Origin: an uncultured Lachnospiraceae bacterium
GTDB taxonomy: Bacteria; Bacillota; Clostridia; Lachnospirales; Lachnospiraceae
Length of the DNA: 64,000 nt
NCBI GenBank assembly: GCA_910577015.1
Contig: CAJTKU010000001.1
Coordinates: forward strand, 410,102 to 474,101
Reading direction: 5' to 3'
Each line of letters opens with the position of its first letter. The first letter of the stretch is position 1. This document shows, piece after piece, positions 33,310 to 41,764 of the stretch. The translations under genes were made by a program, and so were the position numbers. A model generated the notes under the pieces. It did no database searches, was not told the origin of the DNA, and worked only from the letters and a program-made list of their open reading frames with translations.

Positions 33310-34509
33310 TTACCTGACAAGCCTGTACGTCTCCCTTGCGATGGCAAGCTCCTCGTTTGTGGGAATCGTCATTACTGTAACACTGCTGTCCGGTGTTGTA
33401 ATGACAGTATCTTCTCCCCGCCGGTTATTCGCCTCCTCATCCAGCCGGATGCCAAGGTATCCCAGATAATTGTCACATATCATCCTGCGGACAAAAGGAC
33501 CGTTTTCTCCCACTCCTGCCGTAAAGCAGACAACGTCCACGCCGTTCATTGCTGCAGTGTAAGCGCCGATATATTTTGCCACCCTGTACGCAAAAGCTTC
33601 CATGGCCAGTACCGCTTTGTCATTACCTGCATTATATCCTGCCTCTATGTCCCGGAAATCAGAAGACAGATTGCCGGAAAGTCCGAGCACGCCGGATTGT
33701 TTGTTTAAGACAGACATTACTTCTTCTATCGTCTTGTTCTCCTTGTGGGCAATAAACTCCACAATGGCAGGGTCTATATCCCCGGAACGGGTTCCCATGA
33801 TGAGTCCTTCGAGCGGAGTCAGTCCCATGGAAGTATCCACACACCTGCCGTTTTTCACTGCTGAAACACTGGCGCCGTTTCCCAGATGGCAGACAATGAT
33901 TTTTAACTCTTCGTAGTTTTTACCTAAAACCTCTGCCGCCCTTTTACTGACATACGAGTGGCTGGTTCCGTGAAAACCATATCTTCTCACTTTGTACTTT
34001 TCATAATATTCATAGGGCAGGCCATACATATACGCTTTTGCCGGCATGGTCTGATGGAATGCCGTGTCAAACACGCCGACCATGGGCGTGTTTGGCATCA
34101 GTTCCCTGCACGCATTGATGCCAATCAGGTTGGCCGGGTTGTGAAGAGGCGCCAAATCGTTGCATTCCGCAATGGCTGCAAGGACTTCCTCATTCAGCAG
34201 GGCTGCCTCGGCAAATTTTTCCCCGCCATGTACGATACGATGTCCCACTGCGCCGATTTCATCAAGACTTTTTACCACGCCTGTCTTTTCATTGGTAAGG
34301 GATTGTATCACCAGACGGATGGCGTCCGTATGGTTTTCCATGGATACTTCCTTTTCTTCCTTGCTGCCTCCTGCCGGCGTATAGGAAATCTTACTGCCTT
34401 CAATACCAATCCTTTCACACAAGCCTTTGGCAATCAACTGCTCCGTCTCCGCATTGATAAGCTGGAACTTTAAAGAAGAACTGCCGCAATTTATGACTAA
34501 AATATTCAT
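33310..34509 (-). CDS. ackA: Acetate kinase
   Basis: 399 residues. MNILVINCGSSSLKFQL (phosphate 1), GVFDTAFHQTMP, HLGNGASV, GLMGTRSGDIDP-type loop and FTAGVGENGP are family motifs. It makes ATP from acetyl phosphate, ending acetate fermentation. 18 bp after pta; AAGGA lies upstream. Confidence 0.98.
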   Translation of the reverse strand: MNILVINCGSSSLKFQLINAETEQLIAKGLCERIGIEGSKISYTPAGGSKEEKEVSMENHTDAIRLVIQSLTNEKTGVVKSLDEIGAVGHRIVHGGEKFAEAALLNEEVLAAIAECNDLAPLHNPANLIGINACRELMPNTPMVGVFDTAFHQTMPAKAYMYGLPYEYYEKYKVRRYGFHGTSHSYVSKRAAEVLGKNYEELKIIVCHLGNGASVSAVKNGRCVDTSMGLTPLEGLIMGTRSGDIDPAIVEFIAHKENKTIEEVMSVLNKQSGVLGLSGNLSSDFRDIEAGYNAGNDKAVLAMEAFAYRVAKYIGAYTAAMNGVDVVCFTAGVGENGPFVRRMICDNYLGYLGIRLDEEANNRRGEDTVITTPDSSVTVMTIPTNEELAIARETYRLVR

Positions 34510-34527
34510 ATCAAATTCCTTTCTTAT

Positions 34528-35529
34528 TTAAACCAGCTGCGCCTGTACTGCCGTCAGGGCAACCACACCTACGATGTCCTCCCACGAACACCCTCTCGAT
34601 AAATCATTCACCGGTTTGGCTATGCCCTGCAGCATCGGACCGTAGGCTTCGGCGCCGCCAAGCCTCTGTACCAGCTTATATCCGATGTTACCTGCATCCA
34701 GATTAGGGAATATCATGACATTTGCCCTGCCGCCGACCACACTGCCGGGAGATTTGGACTTTGCAACGGAAGGCACAAGCGCCGCATCGGGCTGCAATTC
34801 CCCGTCAATCACAAGGTGGGGATACTCTTCTTTTGCAATCCTTGTGGCCTCCACAACCTTGTCCACCAACGGATGCTTCGCACTGCCTTTCGTGGAATGG
34901 GAAAGCATGGCAATGACCGGCTTAGGACCTATCAGGGATTTAAAGCTTCTGGAGGAAGTATCGGCAATCGCTGCCAGTTCCTCCGGCGTCGGGTCCTGAT
35001 TCAGACCGCAGTCTGCAAAAAGAAAGGTACCGTCCTCTCCCTGGTCCTTCATAACGGTATCCATGATGAAAAATCCCGAAACCAGCTTTACGCCCGGCGC
35101 AGTCTTTAAAATCTGCAGTGCCGGCCGGAGTGTGTCCGCCGTGGAATGACATGCCCCCGCTACCATTCCGTCCGCATCGTTGTTTTTTACCATGACAATT
35201 CCGAAAGTCAGATAATCCTTTAACAGGATTTCCCTTGCCTTTTCCGGCGTCATCCCTTTTGATTTTCTGGTTTCATACAGAAGGCTGACATACTCTTCCA
35301 GCTTGTCCGTCGTCTTAGGATTTATCACTTCGAGACCATCCAAATCCACTTCCAGCCATCCGGCGCCATCCATGATTTTTTCTTCATCCCCAATCATTAT
35401 CAGGTTGGCAATCCCCTCTTCCAAAATCTTTGCCGCTGCAATCAACGTCCTCTTGTCATTGGATTCCGGCAGGACAATCGTTTTTTTATCGACCTTTGCA
35501 CGCTCTTTAATACGGTCAATATATGACAT
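34528..35529 (-). CDS. pta: Phosphate acetyltransferase
   Basis: 333 residues, short clostridial type lacking the N-terminal DRTGG region. IVLPESNDKRT, MVAGACHSTADTLRPALQ, SKSPGSVVGGRANVMIFPNLDAGNIGYK are diagnostic. It converts acetyl-CoA to acetyl phosphate for AckA. AAGGAG lies upstream. The likely promoter is about 275 bp upstream, beyond palindromic element copy 3. Confidence 0.98.
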   Translation of the reverse strand: MSYIDRIKERAKVDKKTIVLPESNDKRTLIAAAKILEEGIANLIMIGDEEKIMDGAGWLEVDLDGLEVINPKTTDKLEEYVSLLYETRKSKGMTPEKAREILLKDYLTFGIVMVKNNDADGMVAGACHSTADTLRPALQILKTAPGVKLVSGFFIMDTVMKDQGEDGTFLFADCGLNQDPTPEELAAIADTSSRSFKSLIGPKPVIAMLSHSTKGSAKHPLVDKVVEATRIAKEEYPHLVIDGELQPDAALVPSVAKSKSPGSVVGGRANVMIFPNLDAGNIGYKLVQRLGGAEAYGPMLQGIAKPVNDLSRGCSWEDIVGVVALTAVQAQLV

Positions 35530-35577
35530 ACCCTTCTCCTTTCTCTTTTAAAAAATTTTGTAATTACCTGATACCCT

Positions 35578-35766
35578 TCGCTTCCGTATTTTGTACGGCG
35601 TCCACCGGGGCAGGCATTTGATTCCATAAAGGACCGTGTAAAAACACCGGCCCTTGGATGTCGTTCTTTGACATCCTATGTGCCGCTGTGTTTTTACCCG
35701 AGTGAGAACGTGTCCTGTTGGAACAAATGCCTGCTCCGGTGGACGCCGTGCAAAATACGGAAGCGA
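35578..35766 (+). repeat. Nested palindromic element, copy 3
   Basis: Outer arms 35578-35620 and 35724-35766 pair over 43 positions, two as G-T. The core matches copies 1 and 2, but the apical stem is GGATGTC/GACATCC instead of GGAGGTT/AACCTCC, two compensated base-pair changes. On the minus strand it falls inside the predicted pta leader. Confidence 0.87.
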
Positions 35767-35801
35767 AAACTGCATATCTCTTTCCAAAATTTACTATTTA
35801 T

Positions 35802-35830
35802 ATTATACTAAATACATAAATTGTATACAA
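35802..35830 (-). promoter_or_regulatory. Candidate sigma-A promoter for pta-ackA
   Basis: Minus strand TTGTAT, 17 bp, TATAAT. Transcription would start near 35795 and run through palindromic element copy 3 before pta. Confidence 0.55.
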
Positions 35831-35891
35831 GGCAAAACAACAGGAAATTTTAATATCTGTATATAAAAATAAGACGGCACGGGGGCTTATG

Positions 35892-37148
35892 ATGAAGACA
35901 GTAGGCATTATCGCGGAATACAATCCTTTCCATAACGGGCATCTTTTTCAGATGCAGCAAGCAAAAACGCTTTCCGGGGCAGATTATGTCATTGTGGTTT
36001 TAAGCGGAAATTTTACACAGCGGGGCATACCGGCCATACTGGATAAATCCGCCCGGTGCGAAATGGCGCTGCTTTGCGGGGCGGACGCAGTCTTTGAACT
36101 TCCCGTATGCTTCTCAACGGGAAGCGCTGAATATTTTGCCAGGGGAGCCGTTGCCATTTTGGATGGCCTGCATGTCGACGCCCTTTGTTTTGGTAGTGAG
36201 TGCGGGGATATCCATGCCCTCACCCGTGCTGCTTTGGTTCTCGCCGAAGAACCTGACGGCTTCAGGGAACTTCTCCGGGAAAATCTGCGCCGGGGCATGT
36301 CTTATCCCGCCGCGCGCTCACAAGCCCTGACACAGTACTCCGCCTCCATGCCGGATGACGGAGAATGTGCGGTAACGGCAGACTTGCTGCGGACTCCCAA
36401 CAACATTCTGGGAATAGAATACCTCAAAGCCCTTTACAAACGCCAAAGCACGATGGAAACCTATACGGTTCCACGGAAAGGCGCCGGTTATGCCGATGCT
36501 GCGCTTCCAAAAGATGCCTTTGCCTCTGCAATGGCGCTGCGCCGACAGCTCTTTGAAGGTGCGGACTTTGAACTGCTCTCTTCCTTTCTCCCCGACGGCA
36601 GCCTGCAGGTCCTAAAAAGAGAATTAACCGCAGGTTTTCCTGTTTCCATGGAAGACTTCTCCTCCATGCTTTTTTACCGGCTGCTTAGCCTGCAAAAAGA
36701 GGGATTTACTTCGTATATGGACGTCTCGAAAGCGCTTTCCGACAAAATCTGCCGCGAGCTTTACCGTTTCCAGTCGGTCGCCGGGTTCAGCGAAGAAGTG
36801 TTAAAATCAAAGGACCTGACAGGAAGCCGTATCAGCCGTTCCCTGCTGCACATCCTGCTTTCCATAACCAAAACGGATATGGATGCCTATGCTGCAAAAG
36901 GGGATGCCCTGTATGCACGCCTTCTGGGTTTTTGCCAATCCTCCAAAGCCCTTTTGGGACATCTTTCCAAAGGAAGCCTTCCCCTCCTCTCCAAGCTGGC
37001 GGATGCAGCCAACCTGCTTTCTCCTTTGGGAATGCAGATGCTTTCACAGGATGTTTTTGCCTCACACCTGTACGACAGCATTCCCGCACAAAAAACCGGC
37101 CGTCCCATCCAAAATGAGTACAGCCGGCAAATCGTAATTCTCCCTTAA
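35892..37148 (+). CDS. tmcAL: tRNA(Met) cytidine acetate ligase TmcAL (YlbM family)
   Basis: 418 residues. Nucleotidyltransferase signature GIIAEYNPFHNGHLFQMQQA (HxGH-like), VVLSGNFTQRGIPAILDK and TPNNILGIEYLKAL. It forms N4-acetylcytidine at the wobble base of elongator tRNA-Met using acetate and ATP. Two adjacent ATGs at 35889 and 35892; the second has better spacing from GGGGG. Next to the acetate genes pta-ackA but divergently transcribed. Confidence 0.92.
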   Translation: MKTVGIIAEYNPFHNGHLFQMQQAKTLSGADYVIVVLSGNFTQRGIPAILDKSARCEMALLCGADAVFELPVCFSTGSAEYFARGAVAILDGLHVDALCFGSECGDIHALTRAALVLAEEPDGFRELLRENLRRGMSYPAARSQALTQYSASMPDDGECAVTADLLRTPNNILGIEYLKALYKRQSTMETYTVPRKGAGYADAALPKDAFASAMALRRQLFEGADFELLSSFLPDGSLQVLKRELTAGFPVSMEDFSSMLFYRLLSLQKEGFTSYMDVSKALSDKICRELYRFQSVAGFSEEVLKSKDLTGSRISRSLLHILLSITKTDMDAYAAKGDALYARLLGFCQSSKALLGHLSKGSLPLLSKLADAANLLSPLGMQMLSQDVFASHLYDSIPAQKTGRPIQNEYSRQIVILP

Positions 37149-37150
37149 CC

Positions 37151-37822
37151 TCATACAAGCCTTTCTACGTTGTTTGCATCAAGAAGAACCCAGAGGGTCA
37201 TTTCTCTTTTCAGTTTCATGTCCGGGTCAATTTGAATAACCGCTTCGCTGTCCAGATTCTGTTTTAATGCAACTACATTTATCTGGTATTTATTACGAAG
37301 CTTCAGCTCCCGCAATGTCTTGCCTGCCCATTCCGGCTTAACCTGCATCTCAATCATTCTGATTTTCTGGGATAACTCCACAAACTCCAGAAAATTGCCT
37401 GCAAGAATATTATGCGCTACCCGGATACCGGATTCCCGCTCAGGTATAATCACACGGTCGGCGCCTGTTTTTTTCAATATTTTAGCATGCAGTTCCTCTT
37501 TTGCCTTTGCAATTACCAGCGGCACACCGGCTTCTTTGGCAAGTATGGTACCCATCAGGCTTGCATCCAAGCTTTGGGTAATCGCCACAATTACGGCATC
37601 CATATTGGAAATGCCAAGCGCCGCCATTGCCTTGCCGTCGCAAACGTCAGCCCGTACCGCATAGGTGACATGTTCCGCCACATTTGCAACCTTTTCCTCA
37701 TCTATATCGACAGCAAGCACCTGTGCGCCTGCCGCCGCCAGTTCCATGGCTATGCTGCTCCCGAACTTTCCCAGCCCAATCACTGCAAACGACTGCTTTT
37801 CCGGATTCTTTTTTCTTCTCAT
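37151..37822 (-). CDS. ktrA: Potassium uptake regulatory subunit KtrA (TrkA family)
   Basis: 223 residues. RCK_N Rossmann domain with GLGKFGSSIAMELA and acidic D-x-D (VDIDEEKV), then RCK_C domain (about 140-220). A cytosolic ring that gates KtrB in response to nucleotides. GGAG gives the ATG at 37822. It follows ktrB by 21 bp and ends convergently 2 bp from tmcAL. Confidence 0.95.
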   Translation of the reverse strand: MRRKKNPEKQSFAVIGLGKFGSSIAMELAAAGAQVLAVDIDEEKVANVAEHVTYAVRADVCDGKAMAALGISNMDAVIVAITQSLDASLMGTILAKEAGVPLVIAKAKEELHAKILKKTGADRVIIPERESGIRVAHNILAGNFLEFVELSQKIRMIEMQVKPEWAGKTLRELKLRNKYQINVVALKQNLDSEAVIQIDPDMKLKREMTLWVLLDANNVERLV

Positions 37823-37843
37823 TTCCAACTCTCCTCTATCTGC

Positions 37844-39232
37844 TTATCCAACCGGGATATCCTCCACCGGATAACTGTAATTTCCTTTCTGCACCCTTTT
37901 CCTGCCCAATGCAATCGCCAGGGAAATCGGACCGATTCTGCCAAGGTACATGCAGATTACAATGATTACCCTGCCTACGCTTCCGAGACCGGGCGTCACA
38001 TCCCTTGAAAGTCCCACTGTGGCAGTTGCACTGATTACCTCATACGCCATGTCCAGAAAATTCCCTTTTTCCGCAATCAACAGCGCAAGCAGCGCGGCGC
38101 CGACGGCCGCCATGCTGATGCTAACCACCCCCAACGCTTTCCTGATGGTTTCCGGCGAAAGGGTTCTTCCAAACACAGACGTTTCCTGCCTGCCCCGAAC
38201 CAGTCCCCATGCAGTCAGTACCAAAACCGCAACGGTGGTTGTCTTCACCCCTCCTGCCGTTCCTATAGGGGAACCTCCCACAAACATAAACAACATGGAA
38301 AAAAAAGCTCCGGCCTCTGTCAGGTTCTGCTGCGGCATGGTACAAAAACCGGCCGTACGAAGCGTAACGGCCTGAAAAGCCGACATAAGAAGACCGTGGG
38401 AAACCGATTCCCCTCCCAAAGTACCCGGATTCCCTTTTTCCAACACATAGATGCCAAGCGTCCCCACTGCAATAAGGCCTGCCGTAAAGCCAAGCACAAG
38501 CTTACTGTGCAGGGAAAGGCTTCTGATGCCATTACGAAACGTACGCCTTTTTGCGATGGTCTGCTTAATGCTGTTTATCACATCCCACCAGACGGGAAAT
38601 CCAATCCCTCCTGAAATTATCAGCAGCATGGTCGTCAGGTTCAGGCAAATATCATGTTTAAATCCCATCAGGCTGTCAGGCCCCAGCAAATCCATTCCCG
38701 CATTACAAAAGGCGGACACGGCGTGAAACAGGGAATACCACAGTCCCTTTACCCACCCGTAAGCGGGAACAAACGTCAGCGCACTACAGACAGCCCCTAT
38801 TCCTTCTATCAGAAAAGTACCGGCAAATACTTTTTTTAAAAACCTGAGCAAACCGCTCAGGCTGTTTAAGTTGAAGGATTCTTCTATGAGGATTCTGTCG
38901 CGCAGGGTCACTTTTTTCCTGAGCAGCAGCAATGCCGCCGTGGTAAAGGAAATAATGCCCAGACCGCCGCACTGTATCAGCAGTAAAATCACAATCTGTC
39001 CGAAAAGGCTCCAGTATCCCGCCGTTTCCACCACTACCAGCCCCGTCACGCAGACGGAGGTGGTCGCCGTAAAAAGCGCGTCGATAAAGGGCGCCGGCTG
39101 TCCACTTTTTGTGGCAGCCGGCAGGCACAACAATAAAGTGCCCGTAAGGATGGCCCCCAAAAACCCCAGCAATATCAACTGTGTCGGCGTGCATCTCCAT
39201 ATTTGGTTTTTGCTTTTTTTATTTCTTTTCAT
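37844..39232 (-). CDS. ktrB: Potassium transporter KtrB (TrkH family)
   Basis: 462 residues, about ten membrane segments with four pore-loop repeats, e.g. TTSVCVTGLVVV, VSAFCNAGMDLLG, LRTAGFCTMP, ATATVGLSRDVTPG, and GGSPIGTAGGVKTTT. Forms the K+/Na+ pathway regulated by KtrA. The RBS is weak (AAAGAG). Last two genes of the long operon beginning with the lipoprotein near 47.97 kb, or a separate unit. Confidence 0.95.
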   Translation of the reverse strand: MKRNKKSKNQIWRCTPTQLILLGFLGAILTGTLLLCLPAATKSGQPAPFIDALFTATTSVCVTGLVVVETAGYWSLFGQIVILLLIQCGGLGIISFTTAALLLLRKKVTLRDRILIEESFNLNSLSGLLRFLKKVFAGTFLIEGIGAVCSALTFVPAYGWVKGLWYSLFHAVSAFCNAGMDLLGPDSLMGFKHDICLNLTTMLLIISGGIGFPVWWDVINSIKQTIAKRRTFRNGIRSLSLHSKLVLGFTAGLIAVGTLGIYVLEKGNPGTLGGESVSHGLLMSAFQAVTLRTAGFCTMPQQNLTEAGAFFSMLFMFVGGSPIGTAGGVKTTTVAVLVLTAWGLVRGRQETSVFGRTLSPETIRKALGVVSISMAAVGAALLALLIAEKGNFLDMAYEVISATATVGLSRDVTPGLGSVGRVIIVICMYLGRIGPISLAIALGRKRVQKGNYSYPVEDIPVG

Positions 39233-39259
39233 CTCTTTGCTTTCATCACCGGATGCAAT

Positions 39260-40624
39260 CTAATTTTTAAAACTGTGAATCGGAGCCGGTATCCTTCCCT
39301 TACGGTTTACAAACTCATCACACGAAAATTTGTTGACCGGCATAATGGGTGCATATCCCAAAAGACCGCCAAATTCAACGGTTTCTCCCACACCTTTTCC
39401 GATTACGGGAATAATTCTCACTGCCGTTGTCTTCTGGTTTACCATGCCGATTGCCATTTCATCCGCTATAATGCCGGAGATAGTCGTCGCCTTCGTATCC
39501 CCCGGAATGGCAATCATATCAAGCCCCACGGAGCAGACACAGGTCATCGCTTCCAGCTTCTCCAGGGTAAGGGCTCCTGCCGTCACGGCGTCTATCATCC
39601 CCTGGTCCTCACTGACCGGAATAAAAGCCCCGGAAAGGCCTCCCACATAGGAGGAAGCCATAACGCCGCCTTTCTTCACCTGGTCGTTTAACAGGGCAAG
39701 GGCAGCCGTAGTTCCGGGCGCGCCTGCATATTCCAGTCCTATCTCACAGAGAATATCCGCCACGCTGTCGCCGACTGCCGGAGTAGGCGCAAGGGATAAA
39801 TCCACGATGCCGAAAGGCACCTGCAACATTTTGGAAGCCTCTTTCGCCACCAGCTGTCCGACCCTTGTCACTTTAAACGCCGTTTTCTTAATGGTCTCAC
39901 ACAATACTTCAAAGCTCTCTCCCCGTACCTTTTCCAACGCCGTCTTTACCACTCCGGGACCGCTGACGCCCACATTGATTACCTTATCGGCTTCCGTCAC
40001 GCCGTGAAATGCTCCCGCCATAAACGGGTTGTCATCCGGTGCGTTGCAAAACACCACCAGCTTGGCGCATCCTAAGGAATCGTCCTCCTTTGTATACTCC
40101 GCCGTCTGCTTTACCACCTCTCCCATCAGGCGCACGGCATCCATATTGATACCGGTTTTGGTAGACCCCACATTTACGGAACTGCACACTCTTTCGGTAA
40201 CAGACAACGCCAGGGGGATGGAACGGATAAGCAGTTCATCCGCCGGAGTCATCCCTTTACTGACCAATGCGGAATAACCGCCGATAAAGTTTACGCCGAC
40301 TTCATGCGCCACTCTATCCAGCGTCTTTGCAATGTCCGCAAAATCTTCCACCGTCCTGCAGGCTGCTCCGCCGATTAATGCAATCGGGGTAACGGAAATT
40401 CTTTTGTTGACAATGGGAATCCCGTATTCCCTGGAAATTTCTTCCCCTGTCTGCACCAAATCCTTTGCCGCCTCATAAATTTTTTTATATATTTTTTCCT
40501 TTAAAGCTGTCAAATCGGAATCTATGCAGTCCAAAAGACTGATGCCCAGCGTAATGGTGCGGACATCCAGATTTTCCTTTTCAATCATATTGTTGGTTTC
40601 CACCACTTCATATATGTTTATCAT
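39260..40624 (-). CDS. PFL/UPF0210-family protein
   Basis: 454 residues from the ATG at 40624 (GAGGAG upstream). [20 protein letters not shown] and [28 protein letters not shown] are hallmarks of UPF0210 (DUF711). Structures in the family resemble glycyl-radical enzymes but activity is unknown. It lies beside an ACT-domain protein, the conserved pair in Firmicutes. Confidence 0.93.
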   Translation of the reverse strand: MINIYEVVETNNMIEKENLDVRTITLGISLLDCIDSDLTALKEKIYKKIYEAAKDLVQTGEEISREYGIPIVNKRISVTPIALIGGAACRTVEDFADIAKTLDRVAHEVGVNFIGGYSALVSKGMTPADELLIRSIPLALSVTERVCSSVNVGSTKTGINMDAVRLMGEVVKQTAEYTKEDDSLGCAKLVVFCNAPDDNPFMAGAFHGVTEADKVINVGVSGPGVVKTALEKVRGESFEVLCETIKKTAFKVTRVGQLVAKEASKMLQVPFGIVDLSLAPTPAVGDSVADILCEIGLEYAGAPGTTAALALLNDQVKKGGVMASSYVGGLSGAFIPVSEDQGMIDAVTAGALTLEKLEAMTCVCSVGLDMIAIPGDTKATTISGIIADEMAIGMVNQKTTAVRIIPVIGKGVGETVEFGGLLGYAPIMPVNKFSCDEFVNRKGRIPAPIHSFKN

Positions 40625-40647
40625 GCCGTTTCTCCTCACTGCCATTC

Positions 40648-40920
40648 CTAAATTCTATGCATTTTATCAAAAATTTCTTCTTTCTGGCATTTGATAATGA
40701 CGCCGATTTCATTCCCCAGCGCCTCCAGTTCGTCCGCCATGTCACCGTGCTGTTTTTTACTTCCCAATGTATCCACCACCATCATCATATTAAAATATCC
40801 CTGCACAATGGTCTGTGAAATATCCAGAATATTAATCTGGTTATCCGCAAGGTAAGTACACACCTTTGCGATAATCCCCACGGTATCTTTTCCCACAACG
40901 GTAATAATTGTCTTTTTCAT
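40648..40920 (-). CDS. ACT-domain protein (UPF0237)
   Basis: 90 residues, one ACT domain: [26 protein letters not shown] putative small-molecule sensing partner of the adjacent PFL protein, 23 bp away. AAAGGTG precedes the start. Confidence 0.93.
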   Translation of the reverse strand: MKKTIITVVGKDTVGIIAKVCTYLADNQINILDISQTIVQGYFNMMMVVDTLGSKKQHGDMADELEALGNEIGVIIKCQKEEIFDKMHRI

Positions 40921-40964
40921 AATATAGTACACCTTTCTGCCCCGTTTTCAGGGTCTTAATCAAA

Positions 40965-41762
40965 TTATATAGAGATGACGGGCGACACTTCACTGCGTTT
41001 TGCAATGGATATGGGAAAGTCCTCCGCCTTATACGGTCCGTCTCCCAGCGTAACTTCCATCCTGACCGCTTCATAAGCCAGTTCCGGCATGTTATTCTCC
41101 TTGCTCAGGTGTCCCAGCACGACCGCTTTCAGGTTGTCATGTAAAATCCTGTTCAACAGCCTTCCCGCATTTTCATTGGACAAATGCCCCCTGTCACCCA
41201 ATATCCGCTGTTTCAGGTAATAGGGATAGGGACCCACCTGCAGCATATTGATGTCATGATTGGCCTCCAGAAGCAGCGCATCCATGCCTTTTAAGCACTC
41301 TACCGTATACTCGTTATAAATCCCCAAATCCGTACATATTGCAACCTTCTTTTTCCCGTATCCAATCCGGTATGCCACCGGTTCTGCCGCATCATGGGAA
41401 ATCCGCATGGGAGAAACCGTCAAATCCTTGATAATTATTTTCCTGTCGGCTTCTATCTGATGGAAGAGGGAAGCATCCGGCGCATTCTTTCCGCCGTTTT
41501 TTAGTATGGCACGGATAGTGCCGCCGGTGGCAAAAATCGGTATATGGTATTTTCTGGAAAGAACCCCCAACCCCGCAACATGGTCGGAATGCTCATGCGT
41601 AATCAAAATCCCGTCAATATCTTCTCCCGTAATTTCCAGCTCATGAAGACCCGCCTCCGTCTTTTTTCCGCTGATTCCCACATCAACCAAAAGATGCGTT
41701 GCTTCAGAGCCGACATAAATGCAGTTGCCGCTGCTGCCGCTGGCTATGCTGCAAAATCTCAT
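40965..41762 (-). CDS. WalJ/YycJ-like metallo-beta-lactamase-fold hydrolase
   Basis: 265 residues. MRFCSIASGSSGNCIYVGSE and metal-binding HEHSDH (about 57-62), later EANHD and GHLS motifs. YycJ/WalJ relatives are nucleases tied to cell-wall and DNA-replication coordination. GGAGG within the end of the FtsA-like gene provides the RBS; 2-bp gap. Confidence 0.9.
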   Translation of the reverse strand: MRFCSIASGSSGNCIYVGSEATHLLVDVGISGKKTEAGLHELEITGEDIDGILITHEHSDHVAGLGVLSRKYHIPIFATGGTIRAILKNGGKNAPDASLFHQIEADRKIIIKDLTVSPMRISHDAAEPVAYRIGYGKKKVAICTDLGIYNEYTVECLKGMDALLLEANHDINMLQVGPYPYYLKQRILGDRGHLSNENAGRLLNRILHDNLKAVVLGHLSKENNMPELAYEAVRMEVTLGDGPYKAEDFPISIAKRSEVSPVISI

Positions 41763-41764
41763 GT

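Larger units (their letters stand above)
35530..35888. other. Divergent intergenic region between pta and tmcAL
   Basis: Contains palindromic element copy 3 (35578-35766) and an AT-rich segment with a minus-strand promoter (35802-35830). A plus-strand promoter for tmcAL must also lie here but is not clear. No coding sequence seen. Confidence 0.6.
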
